NCBI GenBank assembly: GCA_017442315.1
Contig: JAFRZX010000004.1
Span: 41,276 to 105,275, forward strand
Length of the DNA stretch: 64,000 nt
Reading direction: 5' to 3'
Origin: Bacteroidales bacterium
GTDB taxonomy: Bacteria; Bacteroidota; Bacteroidia; Bacteroidales; UBA932
In this document: positions 25,438 through 34,695 of the stretch, in pieces
Numbering within the stretch: position 1 is the first letter of the stretch
How the letters are laid out: the number at the start of each line of letters is the position of its first letter
Notes under the pieces: generated by a model
Seen by the model: only the letters and a program-made list of their open reading frames with translations
Database searches by the model: none
What the model was told of the DNA's origin: nothing
Translations under genes and position numbers: made by a program

Positions 25438-26559
25438 ATGAAGAAAGTATTTATAGTATTATCAGCAGCCATCCTGTCTTTTTCAGCCTATTCACAGGAT
25501 GTGCAACAGGTAGCAGCTGAAGCTGCCAGGACTATTTCAGAAGCACCTGAAGCGGAACCTAAAAAAGAGAAGCCGAAATATTGGACCAATTCCTTAAAGA
25601 CCAACCTTACTGTGGGTCAGACTGCTCTTACCAATTGGGCTGCCGGAGGAGATAACACTGCTTCAGTGCAGGCGTTTATCGATGGGAATGCTAATTGGGC
25701 TAAAAATAAGATGTTCTGGAATAACCGTCTCCAGTTGGATTATGGCTTCATCTATACATCTTCAAAGCCGATTCTTCAGAAAAGTGCAGACAGGATCTAT
25801 CTTGAAAGCAAATGGGGGTATAAGGCAGTGGAGAATCTCTATTTCTCAGCCAACTATGACTTCAAGTCTCAGTTTACCAACACTTTCGATTATCCTACGC
25901 CAAGCGTAAAGGCAGATGGTTCGGCTTTTGAAGAAGGCTATAAGCCTGTGAAGGCAGACTGGAAGGAAGCCAAGACCCTGAAGTCAGGATTTCTGGCTCC
26001 TGCATATACCAATCTTGCACTCGGTATCGATTACAAGCCGACCAAGTGGCTTTCCATCAACTTTGCGCCTGTCACAGGAGGATTCGTTATTGTGAAGGAT
26101 GCTGCATTGAGAAAGAATTATGGAATGGATCTGGTCGTTAAGGAGGAGAATATGACCGAGGCACAGCTGGCCGACTATAACAAGGCTTTGGCAGATGCCG
26201 GAGAAAATCCGGATATTCTCGGTGGTTTCTATAAGAGTGCAAGATTTGAGTTCGGTGCTCAGCTCAAGGTCGATGTCGCAGTTAATGTGAATGACAATTT
26301 CAAGTACACCTCTCAGGTTGTCCTGTTCTCTAACTATCTGAAGGATCCTCAGAACCTGCGTGTCAACTGGGATAACAGGATTGATTGGAAGATTGCCAAG
26401 TATTTCTCTCTTACTCTCGCAACCAACCTCATATATGATGATACTGTCATCATTCAGACAGAGGAAGAAATCGAGCAAGGTATTCCTGGCAAGCAGAGAA
26501 TCCAGTTCAAGGAATCTCTTGCATTTGGGTTTACATATACAATCGCAAGCAGGAAGTAA
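25438..26559 (+). CDS. DUF3078 family outer-membrane protein
   Basis: A 373-residue exported protein: signal peptide (residues 1-20, ending SAYSQ), a short Ala/Glu/Lys-rich link, then the family opening NSLKTNLTVGQTALTNWAAGGDN, followed by a Tyr/Asn/Lys-rich beta-strand pattern to the end (FGFTYTIASRK). DUF3078 proteins are common in Bacteroidota; their role is not established and a barrel or barrel-like fold is likely. Its stop codon overlaps the tilS start by one base (TAATG), so translation of the two is coupled even though their jobs seem unrelated. Confidence 0.85.
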   Translation: MKKVFIVLSAAILSFSAYSQDVQQVAAEAARTISEAPEAEPKKEKPKYWTNSLKTNLTVGQTALTNWAAGGDNTASVQAFIDGNANWAKNKMFWNNRLQLDYGFIYTSSKPILQKSADRIYLESKWGYKAVENLYFSANYDFKSQFTNTFDYPTPSVKADGSAFEEGYKPVKADWKEAKTLKSGFLAPAYTNLALGIDYKPTKWLSINFAPVTGGFVIVKDAALRKNYGMDLVVKEENMTEAQLADYNKALADAGENPDILGGFYKSARFEFGAQLKVDVAVNVNDNFKYTSQVVLFSNYLKDPQNLRVNWDNRIDWKIAKYFSLTLATNLIYDDTVIIQTEEEIEQGIPGKQRIQFKESLAFGFTYTIASRK

Positions 26560-28079
26560 TGCTTAACCGCTTCAGGCATATTGTAGAAGATATGAGAGGG
26601 CTGATCGAAGATTCACGGTCAGCCTCTCCTTTCATATCGGATGACCGGATGACTTCGGAAAATCTCTATCTTCTGGCAGTCAGCGGAGGTGTCGATTCAA
26701 TGTGCCTGGCCGATATGTGGCTCCGTTGTTTTGGTGCAGGAAGTTTTGCAATCGCTCATTGCAATTTCCATCTTCGCGGAGAAGAAAGCGACTCTGATGA
26801 GTCGTTGGTGACTGAATGGGCAGAAAAATATGGCGTGCTTTTGCATAAGGTGGATTTTGATACCGCCGGATATGCTTCGGAGAATGGTGTCAGCATAGAA
26901 ATGGCGGCACGTGAACTGCGTTACCGATGGTTTGGCAACCTATGCCTGGAGTATGGGTATCCAGCCGTTGTTGTCGCTCATCATGCAGATGACAATGCTG
27001 AAACACTTGTCCTGAATATGGTGCGTGGGGCAGGACTCAAGGGATTTACAGGCATGAAACCCATTGCACCTCTGCCTTCCGGTCTGTCATTCCGGGAGCC
27101 TTCCGGTCATTGTGACTCCAATGAGCGTCATTGCGGGCAAGGGGTGGCAATCCATATTCTACGTCCTCTTCTGACATTTACCCGCAAGCAGATTGAAGGC
27201 CATGTCTTTGCCTGGAAAGTACCATATCACGAAGACAGTACCAACTCATCTGTCGAGTACAGACGCAACAGTATCCGTCACGAAGTCTTCCCTCTTTTTG
27301 AAAAGATGAATCCTTCTTATGTGAGGACATTGAACAGGGAGATGACATATATGTCTGATGCGTCTTCAATAGTGGAAGAGTGGTGTCGTGACCGGGCAAG
27401 GGAAGTGATCATCCCAAGTGCAGGCTTCAGTTATTCTCAAGATGACATGTCAATCTCAATCCCGGCACTCATGGCTGTTCCCCAATGGCGTTACCTTTTA
27501 TATTATATGATGGAACCTTTTGGATTCAATGCTTCTGTCCTGGAGTCTCTGGAAAACCTGCTGGTCTCAGGCAGGACTGTCTCAGGAAAGCGTTTCGAGT
27601 CTGCCTCCCATACTATTCTGACAGGACATGATTCCATTGTCGTGACCCTGAAACCCAATGTTGCCAAGGGATTTCATGAAGATGATGTCATGGAGGTGAA
27701 GGGCCCAGGAACATATGGATTCGGTGGTCTGAAATTCTGTGTGGAGCAGATTGAATGGACAGCGGATATGCCGTTCAAGCAGCCTGATGGTGTTCTCATA
27801 TTTGATTCTTCAGCCCTTGAATTCCCGTTTTTCTGCCGAAAGTGGCGGAGAGGAGACTGGATGATTCCTTTAGGCATGAGAGGGAGGAAAAAGATAAGCG
27901 ATCTTTTTACAGATCTGAAGTATGATCTTTCGGATAAGCGTCATGCTGCAATGCTTGTTGCTGATCCGGATGGCGGATCCGGGCAGAGAGTAGCTGCTGT
28001 GCTTGGCGTTAGACAGGATGATTCCATGAAAGTGACGGACTCTACTGAAAAGGTAATAAGAATAAAAGTGATCAGATGA
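26559..28079 (+). CDS. tilS: tRNA(Ile)-lysidine synthase, with in-frame insertion
   Basis: Makes lysidine at C34 of tRNA-Ile(CAU) so it reads AUA. The 506-residue protein has the PP-loop SGGVDS (42-47), HCNFHLRGEESD, and VVAHHADDNAETLVLNMVRGAG, all typical of TilS, plus the C-terminal domain (KWRRGDWMIPLGMRGRKK). Residues about 173-199 are extra compared with the family, placed between GMKPI and the conserved RPLL. They are coded by DNA that looks like a dispersed palindromic repeat. The frame is intact, so the enzyme is probably active. Confidence 0.93.
   Translation: MLNRFRHIVEDMRGLIEDSRSASPFISDDRMTSENLYLLAVSGGVDSMCLADMWLRCFGAGSFAIAHCNFHLRGEESDSDESLVTEWAEKYGVLLHKVDFDTAGYASENGVSIEMAARELRYRWFGNLCLEYGYPAVVVAHHADDNAETLVLNMVRGAGLKGFTGMKPIAPLPSGLSFREPSGHCDSNERHCGQGVAIHILRPLLTFTRKQIEGHVFAWKVPYHEDSTNSSVEYRRNSIRHEVFPLFEKMNPSYVRTLNREMTYMSDASSIVEEWCRDRAREVIIPSAGFSYSQDDMSISIPALMAVPQWRYLLYYMMEPFGFNASVLESLENLLVSGRTVSGKRFESASHTILTGHDSIVVTLKPNVAKGFHEDDVMEVKGPGTYGFGGLKFCVEQIEWTADMPFKQPDGVLIFDSSALEFPFFCRKWRRGDWMIPLGMRGRKKISDLFTDLKYDLSDKRHAAMLVADPDGGSGQRVAAVLGVRQDDSMKVTDSTEKVIRIKVIR
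27075..27155. repeat. REP-like element inserted inside tilS
   Basis: About 80 bp containing GTCATTCCGGG, GTCATTGTGA and GTCATTGCGGG, ending GGGGTGGCAATCC. The last part closely resembles the widespread bacterial repeat GTCATTGCGAGC...GCAATCC. It fits 27 codons in frame. Confidence 0.55.
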
Positions 28080-28105
28080 TGATGGTTGACGACAGTCATC
28101 ATCTG
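28073..28105. repeat. Inverted repeat at the tilS stop codon
   Basis: CAGATGATGA (28073-28082) pairs with TCATCATCTG (28096-28105) over a 13-base loop. It covers the tilS stop and could slow or end transcription, but no T-run follows. Confidence 0.45.
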
Positions 28106-28151
28106 ACAAAGTTTGATAAATGTAAGAATCTGTTTATAAATTTCGGATAGT

Positions 28152-30779
28152 ATGAAAAGTATAATGACGAGACTTGTTTCCCTCCTGCTGATTCTGACAG
28201 GGTGCAGTACGCATTTCATTACAGATGGTGAATATCGTCTGAAGGTCGAGGATGACTTCAATAGCCGTGGTGATATCGTCAGGGCTGCAGGAGTCGACCT
28301 GGATGCAATGGGACTTGATGCCGCTGAAATGGAAGCTATGCAGTTCCTATATGCATATATGCCGTTGGGTGATATAGTCAATAAACCTGCAGACTATTAT
28401 CTTGATCACTACAAGATGACTGTGAGGGCTTTGAAGGAAATGCCATGGGGTGGATCCGTTCCTGAACGCGAGGTCAGGCATTTTGTGCTTCCTGTTCGTG
28501 TCAATAATGAGAATCTTGACTCGTCACGATATGTGTTTTATGAAGAACTGGCTCCCCGCATAAAGGATATGGATATGCAGGAGGCTGTCCTTGAAGTGAA
28601 TCACTGGTGTCACGAGAAGGCTGTCTACATGCCTTCGGACCGTCGTACAAGTTCTCCTCTGGCGACGGTGAAGACAGCTTACGGACGCTGTGGAGAGGAA
28701 TCCACTCTTCTTGTGGCGGCCTTGCGTTCTGTCGGCATTCCTGCACGTCAGGTCTATACTCCTCGCTGGGCACATACGGACAGCAATCATGCCTGGGTTG
28801 AGGCGTGGGTGGATGGAAGATGGCGTTTTCTTGGAGCCTGCGAACCTGAACCTGTACTGGATCTGGGATGGTTCAATGCACCTGCCAGCAGAGGCATGCT
28901 GATGCATACGAATGTGTTCGGAAGTTACGATGGCCCGGAAGAAATAGTCCGTCAGACACCTAACTATACTGAAATAAACGTCATTGAGCATTATGCCCCT
29001 GAATCAGCATCAGCAGGGGTAAAGGTGGTGGATGAATATGGAAATCCTGTTGAAGGAGCAAAGGTCGACTTCAAGATATACAATTATTCAGAATTCAGCA
29101 GTGTCGCTTATAAACTGACTGATGATGAAGGTATGACATCACTCACTGCAGGTCTGGGAGATATGATCATCTTTGCTTCTAAGGATGGAAAGTTTGGTTT
29201 TGCGAAGGTCTCTTACGGCAAGGATACAGAGACGGTGATTGCACTTGAATATACGAAAGGCTCGTATATAAAGCATCTTGAAATGGAGATAGTACCTCCT
29301 GCCGAGAATGCAGTACTGCCGGAAGTGAGTGCGCAGATGCGTCAGGAAAATACATGCCGTATGGAGTATGAAGATTCGTTGAGAAATGCTTATACTGCGA
29401 CTTTTTATGATAAGGAAGCCTCTTTCGCTTTTGCTTGTGAGAATGGCCTTGATCCTCAGAGAACGGCAGAAGTTCTGGTGGCGTCAAGAGGCAATCATGA
29501 TGAGATCTGTTCATTCCTGTCAAAAGCTGCATCTTTAGGCAAGGGCTCGCGCGCTCTGGATCTTCTTCAGGCCGTCTCAGAAAAGGACTTGAGGGATACA
29601 CCGGCGTATGTGTTTGATGATCATCTTTATAATACTCCCGATTGCGAGGATGTGGATAAGGTGCTTTGTCCAAGGGTCTCTACTGAACTGCTGACTCCTT
29701 ATAGGGCATATCTTCAGCATGCCGTTCCGGAATCATTGGCTGATTCTGTGCGTCGTGATCCTGCTTTGCTTGTGGGTTGGTGCAAGGATAATCTTGTCCA
29801 GCATGACAGCATCAGTCTCCGATATGTGCAGCTCGCGCCTAAGAGGGTTTGGGAGACCAGGCTTGCTGACAAAGGTTCGCGTGAAATCTTCTTTGTCGCA
29901 ATGTGCCGCAGTTTCGGTGTAGAGGCTTGGCAGGATGGTGTAACAGGGGTTGTAAAATATGTGAAGGATGGAGTGACCTATGACGTTGATTTCGATGCCT
30001 GTCAGCAGACTGTTGCCCCGAAAGGGATGCTTCAGTTACGTTACAAGGAAATCCCGTTGCTGGATGATCCGAAATATAAGGTCCATTTCACAATATCCAA
30101 GTATGAAGACGGTGTGTTTCAGCTTCTGAACTATGGTAATGCCACATGGTCCGAACTGTTCAGCAGGCCTGCAGAGCTTGATTGCGGGTATTATATGCTG
30201 GTCAGCGGGTCCAGAATGTCAGGAGGAAATGTCTTTGCTGATGTGGAGTTCTTTACTGTGGAAGAAGGCAGGACTGTTGTGGCGGACCTTGTAATGAGGG
30301 ATGTTGCCGACCAGCTGCGTGTCATTGGTAGCTTTGACTCCGAGAAGAAGTATTATGCAATTACAGGTGCAGCAGGGGACAGTGTAGAGAAGTCAGTTCT
30401 GGAGACTACTGGCCGCGGATACTTTGCAGTAGCTCTTGTAGATTACGGTACTGAACCGGTCAACCATGCATTCATGGATATCTCGGCAGCAGCTGCTGAA
30501 CTTGAGCAGTGGGGAAGACCTTTGCTTGTGGTTTTTGCAACAGAAGAAGACTATAGAAAATTCAGGGCAGACCATTTTGCTCTTCCTTCTACAGTCCATT
30601 ATGGAATCGATAAGGATGGAAGCATGAGAGCTATGATAGCCTCCGAGATGAAACTGGACAAAGGTGGCCGCCTCCCTCTGATTCTGGTGGCAGATACTTT
30701 CAATCGTGTGGTCTTCTTCTCGCAGGGATATTCTATAGGCCTCGGTGAAAGTCTGGTCAGGACTTCAAAGGCGCTATAG
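28152..30779 (+). CDS. Transglutaminase-like lipoprotein
   Basis: An 875-residue lipoprotein (lipobox LTGCS near residue 17). The transglutaminase core lies at about 150-235: YGRCGEESTLLVAALRSVG with catalytic C180, then SNHAWVEAW with H213, and GACEPEP at the place of the third triad residue. A carboxypeptidase-regulatory-like beta domain follows (VKVVDEYGNPVEGAKV, about 292-350). The last 400 residues are unrecognised, possibly a second, degenerate transglutaminase-like region. Such proteins may be peptidases or cross-linking enzymes at the cell envelope; no substrate is known. The 3' end overlaps cutC by 23 bp. Confidence 0.85.
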   Translation: MKSIMTRLVSLLLILTGCSTHFITDGEYRLKVEDDFNSRGDIVRAAGVDLDAMGLDAAEMEAMQFLYAYMPLGDIVNKPADYYLDHYKMTVRALKEMPWGGSVPEREVRHFVLPVRVNNENLDSSRYVFYEELAPRIKDMDMQEAVLEVNHWCHEKAVYMPSDRRTSSPLATVKTAYGRCGEESTLLVAALRSVGIPARQVYTPRWAHTDSNHAWVEAWVDGRWRFLGACEPEPVLDLGWFNAPASRGMLMHTNVFGSYDGPEEIVRQTPNYTEINVIEHYAPESASAGVKVVDEYGNPVEGAKVDFKIYNYSEFSSVAYKLTDDEGMTSLTAGLGDMIIFASKDGKFGFAKVSYGKDTETVIALEYTKGSYIKHLEMEIVPPAENAVLPEVSAQMRQENTCRMEYEDSLRNAYTATFYDKEASFAFACENGLDPQRTAEVLVASRGNHDEICSFLSKAASLGKGSRALDLLQAVSEKDLRDTPAYVFDDHLYNTPDCEDVDKVLCPRVSTELLTPYRAYLQHAVPESLADSVRRDPALLVGWCKDNLVQHDSISLRYVQLAPKRVWETRLADKGSREIFFVAMCRSFGVEAWQDGVTGVVKYVKDGVTYDVDFDACQQTVAPKGMLQLRYKEIPLLDDPKYKVHFTISKYEDGVFQLLNYGNATWSELFSRPAELDCGYYMLVSGSRMSGGNVFADVEFFTVEEGRTVVADLVMRDVADQLRVIGSFDSEKKYYAITGAAGDSVEKSVLETTGRGYFAVALVDYGTEPVNHAFMDISAAAAELEQWGRPLLVVFATEEDYRKFRADHFALPSTVHYGIDKDGSMRAMIASEMKLDKGGRLPLILVADTFNRVVFFSQGYSIGLGESLVRTSKAL

Positions 30780-31494
30780 TGTCTGCAACTCTTTGCACAG
30801 TAGTCTGTACTGTTGCATAAGGGTCTTCTTCTGTACCCATAGTGACATCAGGGTTTCGGAATGACATACCGCTTTCTACAGGCTTTCTGGCTGAGAAATG
30901 AAATTCTTTTGCGCCGGAAAGCCTTGCTGTTTCTGCAATGTTGTCTTCGTTGATGCCGCATCCCGGCATTATGATGATCCTGTCATCGGCCTTTCTGACC
31001 AGTTCTGCAATCATTCCAACCCCTTCAGGTGCTGTCGGCCTGCATCCGGATGTCAGGATACGTACGCATCCGAGGCTTATGATGTCTTCGAGAGCTTTAA
31101 ACGGATCGCAGCAGTGGTCAAAGGCTCTGTGGAATGTTACAGGAGTATTTCCTGCAGCATCCATAAGTATCTTCATTGCTTCCATATCTACATGTCCGTC
31201 AGAGCGCAGACATCCGAATACCAGACCGTCGGCTCCCAGGTCCTTTGCCATCCCGATGTCATATGTCATTTCCTTTATTTCATCCTCAGAATAAAGAAAA
31301 TCTCCTCCTCTGGGTCTGATTATCACATTCAAGCCTATACTGATGCTTTCGCGTGCGCATTTGATCATTCCAAAAGAAGGGGTGGTGCCTCCTTCCGGAA
31401 TACCGGCGCAAAGCTCCACCCTATCTGCTCCGCCTTTCTGTGCAGCTATGCAGCTGGCTACTGAATTGGCGCAAATTTCAAATCTGTATATCAT
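30757..31494 (-). CDS. cutC: CutC-family protein (copper homeostasis)
   Basis: A 245-residue TIM-barrel protein with the family start FEICANSVASCIAAQKGGADRVELC and the segments RPRGGDFLYS, VTFHRAFD and RILTSGC. CutC was named for copper tolerance in E. coli, but its biochemical role remains uncertain. Its start overlaps the sppA stop by 4 bp, and its end overlaps the transglutaminase gene on the other strand by 23 bp. It is the last gene of a four-gene minus-strand unit. It lies about 5.3 kb from the HMA/TonB metal locus, but on another transcript. Confidence 0.92.
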   Translation of the reverse strand: MIYRFEICANSVASCIAAQKGGADRVELCAGIPEGGTTPSFGMIKCARESISIGLNVIIRPRGGDFLYSEDEIKEMTYDIGMAKDLGADGLVFGCLRSDGHVDMEAMKILMDAAGNTPVTFHRAFDHCCDPFKALEDIISLGCVRILTSGCRPTAPEGVGMIAELVRKADDRIIIMPGCGINEDNIAETARLSGAKEFHFSARKPVESGMSFRNPDVTMGTEEDPYATVQTTVQRVADTIAPLKS

Positions 31495-33236
31495 TTTATA
31501 TCAATTATATAAGGAAGTCTTGCGTAGGCTTTTCCAAAAGACTTGTTTATATTTTCGATATCGATGCCGGCTATTGACGCCTCAGCACCAAATGACTCCA
31601 TAAAGAGTTCTATGCTGCTGAGTGGCTTCGGGTATTCGGCGATCTGGACATCATCGATGCTTTCAATACCTTCAATGCTCATTGCAGCATATTCTATCGC
31701 ATCCTGAATGCCGCCTATTTCATCCACCAGACCTATGCCGAGAGCTTCCGTTCCTGTCCATACACGTCCCTGTGCTATTGCATCCACCTCTTGCACTGTC
31801 ATGTCACGTCCCTGTGCAACCAGTTCCGTGAAGGTTTCGTATACTTTTTCCACACTTGCCTGCATATATGCTGTCTCCTTAGGATCCAGTGGACTCATAA
31901 GACTCATCATGTCGGCATGTCTGTTGGAATTGACCGGAGTGATGTTCACATGCAGCTTGTCCTTTATTGTGTGGCTGAAATCCGGAATCATGCTGAATAC
32001 GCCTATAGATCCTGTAAGAGTTGTGGCATTGGCGTATATCTTGTCGCAACCAGCTGAAATCCAATATCCTCCTGATGCAGCATAATCGCCGTATGACGCG
32101 ATGACCGGAACACTTTCCCTGAGCATGGCAAGTTCCTTCTGTATCAGTTCTGAAGCCATTACACTGCCTCCCGGTGAGTTGACTCTGAGAACAACCGCCT
32201 TCACTGTCGTGTCTTTCCTAACATCGCTGATGATGTCGGCAAATCTCTCTCCGGCAACATTCTGTTTGCCTTTTCCGTCTACGATGTCACCATTGGCGTA
32301 GATGACAGCGACTTTGTTGCCTGCGTTGAAATCTGTCTGGGATCTTACCTTTATATAGTCTGACAGCGAAATGCTCTTGACATCTTCGATATCTTCAGCA
32401 ACGAAGAGGTCGCAGAGCTTCTGCTCCAGTTCGTTACGTGAAAGGAGCTCGTCCACCAGACCCTTTTCAAGAAAATCCTCAGGAAGAACGAGTTCCAGAT
32501 TGTCCAGCATGCTGTTCAGCTGAGATACGGATATACCTCTGGCTTCTGCTATTTCGCCTGCAAGACTTTCCCACATGGAATCAATCATCGCCTCATTCTG
32601 CTCCATGTTTTCCTTGCTTGAGGAATTTCTTACAAACGTTTCTCCGGCTGATTTGTATTTTCCGTGTCTGATGAGCTGTATGTTGATTCCGAGTCTGTCC
32701 AAGGCATCCTTCAGGAAGAACATCTGGGATGAAAGTCCGAAGAACATGTTCATGCCGCCGATGTTGTCTGTCATGTATATCTTATCTGATACAGATGCTA
32801 GATAGTAGCCTGTTGTGGTAGGGTTTTCCATATATGATACAATAGCTTTTCCGCTTGTACGGAAATCCTTCAATGCAGACCGTAGCTCTTCAATGCCGGC
32901 AAATCCTCCGGTTACGGCATCAGGCTTCATGTAGATGAATTTCACTGATGGATCTTCTGCAGCTTTATTTATAGCCTTTATCGCGCTATAGATACCTACA
33001 GGCGCTGCTGATATGTCATCGCTTAAAAATGCGAAAGGTGTTTCCTCCTGACTTTGTTCTGCCAATACGATGGAAGACATGTCAAGCGTCAATACTCCTT
33101 TCTCCGGCATGACCGGAGAACTTTCGCCAAAGGATGATACGGCTCCTACCATTGCGATCATCATGAATAAGGCCACAAAGCCGAACAGGAAGAGTCCGGC
33201 TATTGTGGCAAGCGTCATTTTTATGAAATCTTTCAT
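31491..33236 (-). CDS. sppA: Signal peptide peptidase SppA, long form
   Basis: A membrane serine protease that degrades cleaved signal peptides. The 581 residues have one N-terminal membrane helix (about 10-35) followed by two tandem ClpP-like domains, as in the 67K form. The expected catalytic lysine is in GKYKSAGETF (about residue 194) and the serine is in ASGGYWISAGCDKIYA (about 387); TGSIGVF follows as usual. It lies 8 bp after the fimbrillin-like gene and overlaps cutC by 4 bp, so it is probably part of that transcript. Confidence 0.95.
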   Translation of the reverse strand: MKDFIKMTLATIAGLFLFGFVALFMMIAMVGAVSSFGESSPVMPEKGVLTLDMSSIVLAEQSQEETPFAFLSDDISAAPVGIYSAIKAINKAAEDPSVKFIYMKPDAVTGGFAGIEELRSALKDFRTSGKAIVSYMENPTTTGYYLASVSDKIYMTDNIGGMNMFFGLSSQMFFLKDALDRLGINIQLIRHGKYKSAGETFVRNSSSKENMEQNEAMIDSMWESLAGEIAEARGISVSQLNSMLDNLELVLPEDFLEKGLVDELLSRNELEQKLCDLFVAEDIEDVKSISLSDYIKVRSQTDFNAGNKVAVIYANGDIVDGKGKQNVAGERFADIISDVRKDTTVKAVVLRVNSPGGSVMASELIQKELAMLRESVPVIASYGDYAASGGYWISAGCDKIYANATTLTGSIGVFSMIPDFSHTIKDKLHVNITPVNSNRHADMMSLMSPLDPKETAYMQASVEKVYETFTELVAQGRDMTVQEVDAIAQGRVWTGTEALGIGLVDEIGGIQDAIEYAAMSIEGIESIDDVQIAEYPKPLSSIELFMESFGAEASIAGIDIENINKSFGKAYARLPYIIDIK

Positions 33237-33244
33237 TATAAATG

Positions 33245-34666
33245 TTATATTTCAGTCAGTTTAAGAATCTTGATATCCTTGAATTTTTCCCCTTCATGGC
33301 AAAGAGTGAACCAGCTGTGATCTGTGCAGAATTTGTAATATGCATTCTTGCCGTTTCCTCTGTCATACTTGTTGATGAGGAGTGCAGTACCGTTGGATGA
33401 AATATTCAGGTCCCAATATCTCCGAGGCTGCATGCTGTCTGAATACCCATCTGCAGTATCTGTGGTTACAAACCAGGCCTTACCTTCTCCATCATGCTGG
33501 CTGAAGTCTCCGGAACCTCCTTGAGCAATCATTTCCAGACCTGTGTTTCCTTGCTTTACAAGATTTGGGAAGAAGACTTTATATCCTCCGTCATGTTTTG
33601 TTATGTTGCAGACATATGTCATAAGATCTTCTGTAAAGCTTATTCCATATTCGTCGTGAGATACACCTACTCCCATCAGCCAATAATAGTTGGATGTATC
33701 TGTAGGCTTGTTGTCTGTAATGTAGTACTCAGAGTCTCCCTTATCAGTTGCTATAAGGTATGTTCCGTCGTCCGTTATATCGCTGAGGTCTGTGACAACG
33801 GTAAAGTATTTCTTTGGAGTGTCCGGGACAGGAGATTTTGTAGAAAGATCGAGCTTGACTCTGTATAGTGAACGGTCTGGACTGGAGACATCCATAGCTC
33901 CGTCTGCAAATACGTAGGTTCCCAGGTCAGTGTCAACCTTTACGTCCACTCCGGTGTATGATGCTCTGTTTACGACAACATATGCTTCAGGCTCTTCTGT
34001 CAGCAGGATGCTTTCGCTGCTTCCAGTCACATTGACTACGGTTTCCTTTCCTGAACCATTGAACGCGAGATATCCGTCATGACTCATGGCAAAGGTTCCG
34101 ACCATGCTTTCGTTTGCGCTGACAGTTATTTTCATTAGTGACTCTGCGGTATCTGTATTTGCCGGATAGACGGTGAATCTTATCACCGAAGCGAGGCAGT
34201 TGTACTCGACGTCAATATTGTCGCTGTCAGATGGTACAGAGGCGACAGCCATCATAGGGAGCAATGCGCCATCGAAATCTTCATCTATATTGCATGTGGT
34301 TTCTGATGCAAGTTCTGACGAAGCCTGGGCCAATGTCTTTCCTTCGTTATTTCCGGCAGGCCAGATCACTACGATATTCTGAGCTGAAGAAGGTATTTCA
34401 GCTTTAAATGCATTTGATGTAACCACTGCCTTTTTGAAGGTATCTGAATTCACTTCTGTGCAGTATGCTACTTCGTCTCCATCGCACCATACCAGATGAG
34501 AAACGTCAGAACCTTCATATTCTATCGTAGTTTTTGTCGCAGCAGCTGTCACAGTCACAGTTCTTGTTTGTGACTCTGATTCAGGCTTGAGATTCTTTTC
34601 TGCAGAGCAAGCAGCCATTGCTGACAATCCTAACAGTATGCCTATTCTGTATAATGTTGTTTTCAT
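33245..34666 (-). CDS. Fimbrillin-like lipoprotein
   Basis: A 473-residue lipoprotein (cysteine at about 20 in AACSAEK). The N-terminal region runs TKTTIEYEGSDVSHLVWCDGDEVAYCT, then NIDVEYNCLASVIRFTVYP, and this resembles the fimbrillin family of Bacteroidota (FimA/Mfa-like pilins). The C-terminal 190 residues, after a Pro-rich link, form a separate domain with no match I recognise. It lies 29 bp after the leucine-rich repeat gene. It may be a pilus or surface adhesin subunit, though no usher or other fimbrial genes are nearby. Confidence 0.65.
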   Translation of the reverse strand: MKTTLYRIGILLGLSAMAACSAEKNLKPESESQTRTVTVTAAATKTTIEYEGSDVSHLVWCDGDEVAYCTEVNSDTFKKAVVTSNAFKAEIPSSAQNIVVIWPAGNNEGKTLAQASSELASETTCNIDEDFDGALLPMMAVASVPSDSDNIDVEYNCLASVIRFTVYPANTDTAESLMKITVSANESMVGTFAMSHDGYLAFNGSGKETVVNVTGSSESILLTEEPEAYVVVNRASYTGVDVKVDTDLGTYVFADGAMDVSSPDRSLYRVKLDLSTKSPVPDTPKKYFTVVTDLSDITDDGTYLIATDKGDSEYYITDNKPTDTSNYYWLMGVGVSHDEYGISFTEDLMTYVCNITKHDGGYKVFFPNLVKQGNTGLEMIAQGGSGDFSQHDGEGKAWFVTTDTADGYSDSMQPRRYWDLNISSNGTALLINKYDRGNGKNAYYKFCTDHSWFTLCHEGEKFKDIKILKLTEI

Positions 34667-34695
34667 TGTGTGATTCTTTTGTTAATTGTTTTTCT

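Noticed and set aside
28112-28144. Promoter for the transglutaminase gene (TTTG at 28112, TAAATTTC at 28137)
   Set aside because: The -7 box has a mismatch at the last base, and it would put the transcript start almost on the ATG; not strong enough to list as a feature.
33245-34666. A fimbrial operon
   Set aside because: Only one pilin-like lipoprotein is present; no anchor, tip or regulatory fimbrial genes flank it.
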